Positions 34,801-45,172 of a stretch of DNA of 64,000 bases are shown piece after piece. The stretch's first letter is position 1. Every line of letters starts with the position of its first letter. The translations under genes were made by a program, and so were the position numbers. Origin of the DNA: Narthecium ossifragum (taxonomy: Eukaryota; Streptophyta; Magnoliopsida; Dioscoreales; Nartheciaceae); the NCBI GenBank assembly GCA_963920575.1, contig OY986971.1:3697340-3761339 (forward strand), written 5' to 3'. The notes beneath the pieces were generated by a model. The model ran no database searches. It saw only the letters and a program-made list of their open reading frames with translations, and had not been told where the DNA came from.

Positions 34801-37456
34801 TTAATTGTTCATCTACAGTTAAAATAAATGATGTTAGGCCTTTCTGGAAAAATGCAAGATATTTATTGCAGGTCTTGACAAAGATTCAGCTGGTATTTCA
34901 CCAATGGTTTATCCAATTGCCTAAGTCCATCAGGTACAGAATAAGCACCAATTTTCTGGCTGCTTAGAATGAGCCACTCCCCCATTGAAATCTTGATGAA
35001 ATCTTCATGTATCTAGTTTGAAATATTGGGCCATTGACTTGAATCAATGAGTTTAGGATTTGGGTTGATCATGTTTTTCGTGTCAGCATTTTGTCCGATT
35101 ATTTCCTAACCACACCCTTCCGCTATGATTTCATAGTTTTGAATTGCAACCAATTTAAATCCACGTTTAATTTGTAATCGTCTCATAGAATTTATGGAGT
35201 ATTAAAAACCTCATCCTCCTTATCTCTCTCAGAATTGCCGTTCGACCGTTCATCAATTATTGATCTTTACTTTTATCTAGTTGGATATTTGTTCTATATG
35301 TCAGTGCTTGGTGTAGATTGTCATTCCTTCAGTATAATCTAATGCCGGTAGAACCTATAGTAACTTCTTACTTAGCTCTTAAGCACTTATTACTGCATCA
35401 GGGTTCTGGGGAAGAAGATGCCGAGGAAGAATATCCTGAGGAAGAAAATATGGCTCTTTCTTTGGAAGAAGAAGATATACCACCTGTAGCCCATGAACTC
35501 CCAAGTGAGCAAGCTGCAAATGCTCCAGCCCAGGCTCCACAAACAACACAGGCTGCAGTTTCTTCAAGTGACCCTGATGTCAATCCAATGGACCTTCCCC
35601 CTCAGGTATACATCAAGATATGAATTTGATTTTGCTTCTTCTCCCTATTTTTTATTGCATCATTGTATCAGCTCTACTTCAATTAACACCAGGTTCTTCC
35701 CAATATGGCTTCCAGTGCTGGTGCAGGAACACAGCGCAATTGTTTCCGTTACCATCCACAGGTATGTTAGAATGTTTGTCTTTAGCTGTGCATTTACTGT
35801 ACTAATACACCGGATACTCAGCTATCTGTGTTTTCTTTGCAGTATAAAACACTTCGATCTTTGGTTCGAGCAAAACCTTATGTGCTGAAGGTTTCTACCT
35901 TTGAATTGTGTAAAATATTTCAATGGACTTTCTTTGTTGCAAAACTTATCATACTATTTGGCCACAGCCAATGCTTCAAGGGTTATGGAAAGAATGTCCT
36001 CAGTACGTGAGGCTCATCCAACAAAACCCAGAAGAGTTCAGGCGCTTTTTGAATATACCTGTTGAGGAAGAAGAGAGGTAGGGAACATTAAAGTGTTGCT
36101 ACTAGTAGTCATCAATAAAAGAATTGTCCTTATAGTTTTGACCTTTGGTACTTGACTTGAAGCAGCTATATACAAAGTCAGTCAGCAGCTGCAACACAAG
36201 ACGAAGTGATAATTACTCTAGAAAATAGAGCAGCCATTAATCGGGTAGGTAGTTCTTCTGCTTTTCCGCCTGTTGAATCATTCCTGTTGAAGATTTTGAG
36301 TCGGAAATAAGTGATGTTACCTATCTATTCACTCACAGACTAGTGCCTTGATTAGTTTGTCAAGTCAGATTACTGCGCTTCATAGAAATTTTAACAAAGA
36401 AGTTAGAGCTAAAGTTGAAATTACGTTATGAAAAAAGTTGTCGTGCATATGGAAAGACATGATTGAAAAACAAAGGGAGACAACATACTAATGGCCAGTT
36501 TGCTTCGTTGTATAAGGGGATGTATAAGATAAAAAATTATACAGCGTCATTGTAATACAATGTTTGGTGTGCCAATGAATACTACAAATCTAATAAGTTG
36601 AGGACTTCAGGATGCTGTATAAGTGTATACCACATTTGAGCTGGTATAATTTTATAAAAACTCACTGTATTATTTACTTTGTCTAGAATACCATAATTGC
36701 TCTTACTTTAGTCTTATACAATCATTTCCCATGTTGCCCCAAATTGAAGGTTTTTCTTAAACTATACATTGCTTATTTTGTATAATGTATAAGTTATACA
36801 TTCTGATCTGATACAGCGAACCAACCGAGCCATAAATGCAGAACCTTGGTCCTAAAATATGGTGAAAAAATATATTTTTTAAAGTATATTTTGTAAGCGG
36901 AATCTTAAAAACCTTCAGATTCCCCCCATACACATCTTGTAACCATATTTCGAGGAAACATTCATGCTTAAAAACCTTTTCAATCATTCAATCATATCTC
37001 GAGGCATTCCTGATTAGTATAACTGAGAAATAAGTGGTGTATTTGGATACAAGCAATAGGAATGTACCATGTCATGGAGCCAAGCTGCCCGATGGAATCA
37101 GGAAAATCTAGAAGTTGACTTTCATTCAAAGCCTCAACCTCCATTGTCTTTCCCCTTTCATAAACTGCTAAGAGCTTTCCGATGATATAGTTTGTTTAGG
37201 TATTCGTGTCAACATTCATGGTTTTGCGAGCTCAATGTCTCACCTTTTATGGCAACTCGTAGCTATGGGATTTGATAGGGAACACTTGATGTGTCTACTT
37301 TTTTGCGGCAATCATGGGGAGCTGGCAGCAACCTATCTTTGGATCACATCCATGACGTTGATGGCTGGTGATTGTTGCAGAACTGAAAAAACAGTTGGAG
37401 CTGCATCTATAGTTTCGTCTGCCACCATGATTGATGTGAAAACTAGGTTGGAGTAG
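31805..37456 (+). CDS. RAD23-like copy C, UBA2 exon damaged
   Basis: Open exons in frame: 31805-31876 and 32847-33008 (UBL, MAIKVRVYTL and YPAEHSLMVHKGK), 35402-35605 (linker), 35693-35761, 35843-35890 and 35968-36077 (XPC-binding domain, YKTLRSLVRAKPYVLK, LIQQNPEEFRRFL) and 36166-36244 (ITLENRAAINR). These give 248 codons ending at a codon boundary. The linker exon gains a Glu-rich stretch (EEDAEEEYPEEENMALSLEE) not seen in A or B. The UBA2 exon at 37256 reads VAMGFDREHLM, but its acceptor is CAA instead of CAG, and a one-base loss after ATYL shifts the tail to a stop at 37456. Exons 3-5 and UBA1 are missing. It may end early, or splice to the intact UBA2 exon of D at 39161. Confidence 0.6.
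33661..34027 (+). mobile_element. 367-base solo LTR (TRIM-like) in intron 2 of copy C
   Basis: It starts TGTTAGGATCTAG and ends CACAAACTCAACA, with CATTT target duplications at 33656-33660 and 34028-34032. It contains CACAGACACAAGATTTACGT, also found with small changes at 58098. No coding content. The size and TG...CA ends suit a solo LTR of a small LTR element. Confidence 0.88.
36492..36832. mobile_element. Tourist-like MITE in copy C
   Basis: The ends are TGGCCAGTTTGCTTCGTTGT and (other strand) TGGCTCGGTTGGTTCGCTGT. TAA target duplications lie at 36489-36491 and 36833-36835, the PIF/Harbinger signature. Copy B has the empty site near 30809. Copy D keeps only the left end (about 38766-38830), so the MITE predates the C-to-D duplication. 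Confidence 0.8.
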
Positions 37457-37720
37457 ATTGATTTAAGTTTTAATGCTTATAGGAACCAGGGAATTATCAG
37501 AGATTTGGTACAGATGTACTTTGTGTCATTTCATTCTCAAATCCACAGGGGGCATCACTTTAGTTCTGGCCCTCTGTCATTCTTTCTATGTTCAGTAGTA
37601 TATGCCTATGTTGTGCTCAACTCAAATGTCAATCTGAATAGGTATACATCAAGATATGATTTGATTTGTTGCTACTCTTTATTTTTTATTGCATCATCGT
37701 GACAACTCTACTTCAATTAA

Positions 37721-37764
37721 CACCAGGTTCTTCCCAATACGGCACCAGGTTCTTCCCAATACGG
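37721..37764 (+). repeat. 22-base duplication of a splice acceptor in copy D
   Basis: CACCAGGTTCTTCCCAATAC plus GG occurs twice in tandem, giving two CACCAG acceptors 22 bases apart. Use of the second yields the normal 69-base exon. Confidence 0.85.
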
Positions 37765-38225
37765 CTTCCAATGCTGGCGCTGGAACACAACGCAATCGTT
37801 TCCGTAACCATTCACGGGTATCTTAGAATGTCTGTCTTCAGCTGTGCAATTACTGTTCTAATATGATGGATACTCAGCCATCTGTGTTTTCTTTGCAGTA
37901 TAAAACTCTTCGGTCTTTGGTTTGGGCGAACCCTCATGTGCTAGAGGTTTCTACCTTCTATTTCTTTCTATAGATTTGCTATGTTACAAAACTTATCATA
38001 CTATTTGACCACAGCCAAGTCTTCAAGAGTTATGGAAAGAAGTCCTCGTTTTGTGTGGCTCATCCAACAGAACCAAGAAGAGTTCGTACGCCTTATGAAT
38101 GAACCTGTTGAGGAAGAAGAGAGGTGGGGAATATTAAAGTGTTGCTACTAGTAGTTATGAATGGAAGATTTGTCATTAATGGTACTGACTTTTGTTACTG
38201 GACTTGTAGCAGCAATATACAAAGT

Positions 38226-38369
38226 CAGTCAGCCGCTGCAATGGAAGAGGAAGTGAAAAATAAAAAAAGATATCAGTCAGCCACTGCAATGGAAGAGAAA
38301 GTGAAAAATAAAAAAAGAAATCTGTCAGCCGCTGCAATGGAAGAGGAAATGAAAAATAAAAAAAGAAAG
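38226..38369 (+). repeat. Three 48-base coding repeats in copy D
   Basis: Units at 38226-38273, 38274-38321 and 38322-38369 each encode 16 residues of the type QSAAAMEEEVKNKKRY. Copy C has a single, unexpanded version of the start of this exon. The repeat adds alternating acidic and basic segments (EEE, KNKKR). The reading frame closes just after the third unit (TAG). Confidence 0.85.
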
Positions 38370-38538
38370 TTACTCTAGAAGATACAGCAGCCATTGATCG
38401 GGTAGGTAGTTCTTCTGCTTTTCCTCGCCTGTTGAGTCATTCCTGTTGAAGATTTTGAGTTGAAGAAAGTGATGTTACCTATCCATTCAGTCACTGACCA
38501 GTGCCTTGATTAGTATTTCAAGTCAGTTACTGTACTTC

Positions 38539-38770
38539 ATAGAAATTTTAGTAAAGAAGTTAGAGCTAAAGTTGAAAAGATGTCATGACAAAACATGTAG
38601 TGCATGTGGAAAGACATGATTGAAAAAGAAAGGGAGAAGACACATAATGGCCCGATAGAAATTTTAGTAAAGAAGTTAGAGCTAAAGTTGAAAAGATGTC
38701 ATGACAAAACATGTAGTGCATGTGGAAAGACATGATTGAAAAAGAAAGGGAGAAGACACATAATGGCCCG
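38539..38770 (+). repeat. Perfect 116-base tandem duplication
   Basis: 38539-38654 and 38655-38770 appear identical (start ATAGAAATTTTAGTAAAGAA, end CATAATGGCCCG). It is intronic in copy D. Perfect identity means either a very recent duplication or an assembly artefact. Confidence 0.8.
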
Positions 38771-39806
38771 TTTGGTTTGATGTATAGGATAAGATTATAC
38801 CTTGTCAATGTGATATGGCATTTGGTGACACATCTTGTAACCATATCTCGACGTAAAATTCATGCTAAAAAATGCGTTCGATCCTTCAATCATATCTAGA
38901 GGCATTCACTGAGTAGTATAACTGAGAAATAAGTAGTGTATTTGGATACATGTGATTGGAACTAACCATAACATCGAAACAAGCTGACTGATGGAATTAG
39001 GAAAATCTAGAGTTTAGTTTCATTCAAAATTTCAACTTCCATTGCCTCTTCCCTTTCATAAACTGCTAAGAGCTTTCCGATGGTATAGTTTGTTTAATTA
39101 GGTAGATTTCGTGTCAACACTCATGCTTTTCCAAGCTCCATGTCTCGCCTTTCATGGCAGCTCGTAGCTTTGGGATTCGATCTGGATCACGTGGTCTGCA
39201 TCTACCTATTTTGCAGCAAGAATGAGGAGCTGACAGCGAACTATCTTTTGGATCACACTTGGAGCTGATGGCTACCAATTGTTGCAGAACTGAACAACAC
39301 TTGGAGCTGCATGTATAGTTTCATCTGCCACCATGATTGACTTGAAAATTAGGTTGGCGTAGATTGAATTGAGTGTTTAGGGCTTATAGGAACCAGTGAA
39401 AAATCATCGATTTTGTATAGGTGTGTGCTTTGTGTCATTTCATTTTTCATATCCACGGCCAACATCATTTTAGCTCTGGGCTGTCGTTCTTTCTATGTAC
39501 AGTAAGTATATGCTTCTGTTGTGCTCAACTCAAATGTAGATCTGAACAGGAGGGCCTTTTCATGTGCCCCTCTATATTTTCCCCCCTTTCTTCAAAAGCA
39601 TAATTCACAGGCACTAATATTTGAGCATTGAATATTTTGGTTGTATGTTTTTCTTTCTTTGTTTTTTGGAGTAGATGATTATATCTATCTGCTAGGGAAA
39701 AAGCTTGAATCAATTCTTGCTCTTTTCCATATAGCAATTTCTGATAGAGAGCTCAAAGTTTTGCAGTCTTAATCTAAAGTCGAGTGTAACATTTCTTGTG
39801 TTTTTT

Positions 39807-39833
39807 GTTGTTGTTGTTGTTGTTGTTGTTGTT
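39807..39833 (+). repeat. (GTT)9 microsatellite
   Basis: Nine uninterrupted GTT units downstream of copy D. Confidence 0.9.
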
Positions 39834-40089
39834 TCTGTTTATGTTTTTTTATAGTTGGGTCTTCATCCCTGGATTCAGGATTTGAGTCTGATCACCACCT
39901 TGATCATGTTAGAGTCTTTAGAGATGATGATGGTCAAGGGGCCAAATAGGGTTAATTGTTCACATGTACTATGTACACTCTTTGTTTTTTTTTCTAAATC
40001 CTGAAAATGAGACGTAAAGCTCGATTTAATAGGGATTTTATGTCCAAATAAGCTCAAGTCGTCCACAACCCTTTCTGGTCTATGTTCTT

Positions 40090-40860
40090 GCCAGGTTGAA
40101 ACCCAATATTCCTACAATTTTTTATAGGAACCTGATATTGGGTCGAGTCAGAAGGCCGAGCCCAGTTATCAGTGGGTTGGAGTCATGAGTGTTGTAGGAA
40201 GCGTCGGTCATGAGTCAAATTGCGTCAGTCATTGGTCATAATTGTATCAGTCAAGTAAGAGATTGTGATTGAGTCAAGTGCAATTAGGATAGAGTCAAGT
40301 TGTGCATAGCCCCAGTCAGTTGTTAGTCAGGCTGGATATGAGCCATTCGTTAAACGACTAACGGTTACGATGTTATCTAGGTATTTGAGAGTCATAAGGT
40401 TTTTGAATAGTCTCTATAAATAAGAGATGAGAGTCTGTTGTATAGATTATCCAGAGAAATAAGAAAATATTAAGGGGTCTTCCAAGTCATTAATTGGGAT
40501 GGGGCCTTCTTCCAATCATGGAAGTAAGGGGCGTTTCTGGCCCATCAATCGAGGATTAACACCATCTTCATCATCTCTCATCTTTCATTTATCGCACGAT
40601 GAGATCTCACTGGATCTGGATCTCATCAATTTTCCACTAATTTGTAACCCATTTTTCATAGATTTTTGGGACTATACAATCTTGCATGTAATTTTATACC
40701 AATTTTCTTCATAATTTTATATAGAAATAATTGGAATTTAAGTCGCCGATGAATGCTAGAATTCATGCCAGACAAAATCTACGGATTAGAGTAAATCCAA
40801 CTATTCAACGAAATCAAATGACCACTTGCACATCAACATCCACACTCCATCACTCTGCAT
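40090..40860. other. Unassigned, LTR-like features
   Basis: It contains repeated GTCAGTCA and GAGTCAAGT words. The inverted pair CCCAATAT / ATATTGGG lies near 40100-40140. A TATA-like CTATAAATAAGAG lies near 40416, upstream of a possible leader. This would suit a solo LTR, but I could not find matched ends or a target duplication. Confidence 0.3.
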
Positions 40861-41027
40861 TATTTTTGTGACAGGCAAACAAAATAACCTAGAAAGGAAA
40901 CAAAGACTGATAAAGACAAAAAAAAATGATTTGTGTCACATACCTGGAGATATAGAGATAGACAGGTGATTGCTATTTGCTCATTTCTAGCTTTTGTTTT
41001 CCATGCCGACACGTTCGTTCGTACATT

Positions 41028-41030
<3 letters not shown>

Positions 41031-41067
<37 letters not shown>
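41031..41067. repeat. (AT)n microsatellite
   Basis: An uninterrupted AT dinucleotide run of about 37 bases. Confidence 0.9.
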
Positions 41068-41070
<3 letters not shown>

Positions 41071-41484
41071 AACAAGACAGGAACAACTAAATTTGCCAAC
41101 ATTCTTTTTCAACATGCATTTTGTATGTATTTGTTTTACAGATTGAGAATCTTAATTATCTCTTCACTTTAGAAACCAACCAGACACGTACTTATCAGAG
41201 CCGGTTCAAAACAATCCAACAAATAAAGCTTCTCATATGGACTTCTTTGAATATCGACAACCATATATATACCTGACCAACTTTCATGCCCACCACCCTA
41301 TATTTTTCTTTTCTCATTTTGGTTAATTTCTTCCTTTCTGTTTGTCGGAGTGCATGCATTAATGGAAACGATTTTGAGCGTACCTTATTCAGGATTTGGA
41401 TCCGGATCTGACATGCCTTCTATCCCGCATTCATCTTCCACAGTCTTCTCCTCGCCGAAGCTTGCAGTAAAATGACGTTACGAG

Positions 41485-42643
41485 CAGTGGCGGAACCAGG
41501 GGGGCGAGGGGGGGCGGCCGCCCCCCCTGGCGACGCCGGAACCCCCAATCCCCCTCTCCGGCCCTCCTCCGTCTCCGGGACCCGCCCCCTCCCAGCAGGG
41601 TCGGCACCCAACCAGCCAACCAGTCCCCGTCCCCCTCTCCGGCCCTCACCCCAGTCCCCCTCTCTGGCCCTCCCCCCTATCCGGCTCCCCACCCCTCCCC
41701 CCTCTCCAGCATCCGCCCCCACCCGGCAGGGCATGGCCGGCCGGCACCCAAACCCATCCAGTGAGAAAAACAGAGCATTAAAATCAGATGCTCTGTTTTT
41801 TTTATAAAAAAAAATATTTGATTTAGTTAATTATTTGATAATGTTAGGATCTATAATTTATTAGTTTGATTTAGTTAATTATTTATTTGTTAGGATTTAG
41901 TTAATTATTTGATAATTTATTAGTTTGATTTCTAATTGTCGCATTTTTTTTATATTTTTGTTTTGTTTTATTTAAATAATGGATAAGTTTGTGATAAAAA
42001 AAACCACTAAGCGGACAAAATGAAATGGATTTTTGAAAAAAGTCAAAACTTTGTGTCGATAATTCTATTAGTGTACTAAATATGAAAGATATTATACCAA
42101 CTCGCAATCGTTCGAGACGTGGAGGGCAAAATATTACTTATATGTATCATTTTCGTGTTGATATGTTTTTCCAAGTTATTGATTTCATCACTTAAGAGAT
42201 GAATCATCATTTCCGCAAAAGAAAGTACGGAGATACTTCTTTGCATAGCATGTCTTGATCCAAGAAACTCATTCTCAGCATTTAATCATGCTAAGTTATG
42301 TCGTCTTGCTGAACTTTATGAAGAGGATTTCACAGCAGCTGATCGTAATAAGATGTGAGATGACTGGATGAATGATTGCATACATCGAGCGAGAAATTTT
42401 TAAAACTATTGAGACATCATTTTACAACGTTTTCAAAAAATACAAAAGCGTAGGATCCAACTTCCACCTCTCAATCATAGCACATAGTACAATACGCATA
42501 TTTAAATATTTATATTATTTTTATTCCTAATATTCGATAATGTAATTCTAATGTATTTTTTACATTACTTAAAAGAAAAAAAAAATTGATCATTTTACTT
42601 TAGATTTCGCCCCCCCTTAAATCTTATCCTGGTTCCGCCCCTG
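41485..42643. mobile_element. Tip100-type hAT deletion derivative in the copia 3' LTR
   Basis: The inverted ends are CAGTGGCGGAACCAGG and (other strand) CAGGGGCGGAACCAGG. 8-base target duplications GTTACGAG lie at 41477-41484 and 42644-42651. The copia 5' LTR has the empty site near 53760. Inside, 42120-42350 keeps + strand pieces of a Tip100-like transposase (YHFRVDMFFQVIDF, then KLCRLAELYEEDFTAADRNK) with stops. The left 300 bases are very GC-rich. Confidence 0.88.
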
Positions 42644-42949
42644 GTTACGAGAACGCCACCTCTTGTTCATAGCACATGAACCCGACCTTCATCACTCATA
42701 GTGTTCACATATGAATAGATGGGGGAGAAGGAGAGAAAGGAACCGTCGTAAACGTCTTACACTGATTTCATCATACTAAAACCCTAGAGATCTCCTTATA
42801 TTTATAAAGAACTGGCTCCAAGAGTCCTAATCTAATTAGGACTCTATTTGCCTAATCTAAGTAGGATTAGTAACCATCTAATTCGGTCATTAATCGGTCG
42901 AGCCACCAATAGGCGTTCGGTTTGGATCCAACCATGATCCAAATCCTAC

Positions 42950-44740
42950 ATCTCCCACTCGCATATGGTGGATTCGACTCTGCCACTTTTCTCTTGATCT
43001 TGCTTTTACATATGTAGTGTGAGTTCATACTTGATTTTGTGTCGTGAACCGCTAAACACACCTACAATTGGGAGTTGCTACACTAACCTCGCATGAACTA
43101 GCATAGAGACATCAACCTCTCGAGACTTTCACTCCTATATTCATACTTAGTCGCTATACGCACAAGCGACAAAGTTGTGCACACGAATATAGAGCAGGGT
43201 GCTCCGAATGGTCTTCCCTTCGCCCTCATGCCACTAGGCTCAAAACTGACTGCTTTCCTAGACATGTTCTGGATAAGCCGAATCACTTATGGCTATAGGA
43301 AACACGCTAAAGTAGCAACATTAGCCCTTTACTTCGTGACATAGTTAAAGGTCAAAGAAGACGATGATACTATAGTCAAGTTAAAATGACATGGAGGGAC
43401 TCACACAGTGTGGAAACAAGGACCCATTCTCTTCACTTCCTCTATTGGTCCAAAGCGCATGTAGTATGAAGTACATGCTACGGGAATAGCTCATTCAAAT
43501 AAGAGTGCATGCCCTATCCACCGTACAGATTTAGTCTAGTCACTCTCCAAGCGCCTAACCCGAGTTCTCATTTGCTCGCCTTCCACAACGCCAAATCAAG
43601 ATCTCGTATCTGGCTTACCATAACATGCATAATAGACACTGAGCAATGACTGTTATTAACCTTCAAACATCATGTTTCACCTTATCTGCCAATAAGGCGA
43701 CACTCTGATCTCATCCTTACTCGCTATCTCAAGTGCCAAGGGAGATTGCTCGTGTGAGTGAGCCAATCTTGCCCGTATGACATACTTGTCATGGTGTGTG
43801 TTATCTCAACAAGATTCAACAATCATGCAAGTACCTATAACCGCACAATTGAAGTTAACTCAAATGACTTATATCTAAATTAAGCAATGATCAACTACTC
43901 TCAACCGCATGACAAGCTTATAGAGTCCTAGAGCCCTGACATAAGCAACAAGCCTCTCAGTAATGGGCATTGTTAGGGATCCACGATCATATTACTCGTA
44001 GGGATGCGCTTTAGGATCACCTACTTGATGCAATCATGTCTCTAGTGGAGTGATATCTCATATCGATATGTTTGGTCTTCTCAAAAACATATATGAATCC
44101 TTCGCATAGGCAACCATGTCATGGATCATCACACCACCCCATGTATATGTGACGACTCCCAATGCTAAAGAATCACACTAACCAAACAACTTCACAATCA
44201 ACAACAGAGCAAGCCTCAAAAACGTTTGTAATGGCATTAAAATACGAAACATGGGACATTCTTCACAATGCAATGTCTATTCTGTATTAGCAATGAAAGA
44301 GAGAGCTTCTCTAGCAATAGGCTCTCCATCATCACGCGGAGCAGTTATGAAAGTCTCTATCTCAATATAAAAAAGACGATGAATGAATAATTCCATATTT
44401 GCTTCTACGTAACTCTGTGTCCTGAGAATCATCACCTAATGGACCTAAGTCATCAGTAGTCAAAGCTGCTTCCATTATTTCTAGGAGATGGATGAGTCCA
44501 TCCTCATTCTCAACTAGACTAATTGGTGCGCTGGTAAAGTTGCTCCCACTGTCCCTAGGAGGTCAAGGAGTTTCCTCATTCTCAACTAAGTCAGTTGGTG
44601 TGCCTCCCACTAGATCCTCTATCTCATAGAGTCTATTATCTCTGGACACATCTCTTTTGTTAGAAGATTCTTCCATGAGGAAAATACTACATTATGTGAC
44701 TAAATCTCAATTACACTCATATTAGGAAACTTGTGTCCGC
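42950..44740 (-). other. Decayed internal region of the copia element
   Basis: Lies between the purine tract and the integrase remnant, where reverse transcriptase and RNase H would be expected for a minus-strand copia element. Stops occur in all frames, and I cannot recognise a catalytic motif such as YVDD. Confidence 0.4.
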
Positions 44741-45160
44741 AAATTACCCAAAACATGTTCTTTGCCGATCGTCAGAATAAGTGGAGTGAATTATGACACT
44801 TGAAACACTTGGCTGAGGATATACACAGTAAGCAGTAATACATCTCCAAAAATAGGAACATGCGCATGCGCCATCATCAACCTAACCATGTCTAACAAGA
44901 TGCAATATCATATCTCTACTACACCATTTTGTGGCAGAGTAAGAAACAACCAACTATTTGACTATCCTTTATTTCACGGAGCACCTCTAATTGTTCAAAT
45001 AGATACTCGCGATATTGATCGCCAAGGGTTGAAATGTTGTTGCCTAACTGATTCTCAACCACATAAATAGAAAATCTGAAGCAAACCAAATGCTTCGAAC
45101 TCATGGGAGATCAAGTAGACACGATCAAAATGTGTTAGTCATCTATAAACATAATAGAAA
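44740..45160 (-). pseudogene. Copia integrase remnant
   Basis: The minus strand shows, with stops and frameshifts, pieces typical of the copia integrase core: a segment like LPQNGVVE (usual form PQQNGVAER) followed by LLDMVRLMMAHAHVP and a hydrophobic run like the WGDALLTA-YILN segment. This is the end of the catalytic core with the Glu of the D-D-E triad in NGVVE. The two Asp positions are not confidently placed. The region stops at the solo LTR insertion at 45173. Confidence 0.6.
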
Positions 45161-45172
45161 TCAAACACAACA

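Larger units (their letters stand above)
37642..39268 (+). pseudogene. RAD23-like copy D: duplicated 3' half, frameshifted
   Basis: A tandem duplicate of C from its intron after the linker exon to UBA2 (offset about 2.05 kb). Exons: 37749-37817 and 37899-37946 (YKTLRSLVWANPHVLE), 38015-38123 (109 bases, one fewer than in C, so the XPC-binding frame breaks and stops after SSYAL), 38213-38401 (enlarged by a triplicated 48-base unit, frame lost at its end) and 39161-39268. The last exon is an intact UBA2 with a proper CAG acceptor (VALGFDLDHVV, CSKNEELTANYLLDHTWS, stop TGA). It has no UBL and no promoter of its own. Its UBA2 exon is in the right phase to serve copy C. Confidence 0.75.

Noticed and set aside
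38124..38378. Stand-alone 84-codon gene
   Set aside because: It begins in an intron of copy D; only the part from 38213 is a real exon of the RAD23-like duplicate.
41420..41807. GC-rich frames of about 100 codons
   Set aside because: They span the terminal inverted repeat and GC-rich end of the Tip100-like element.
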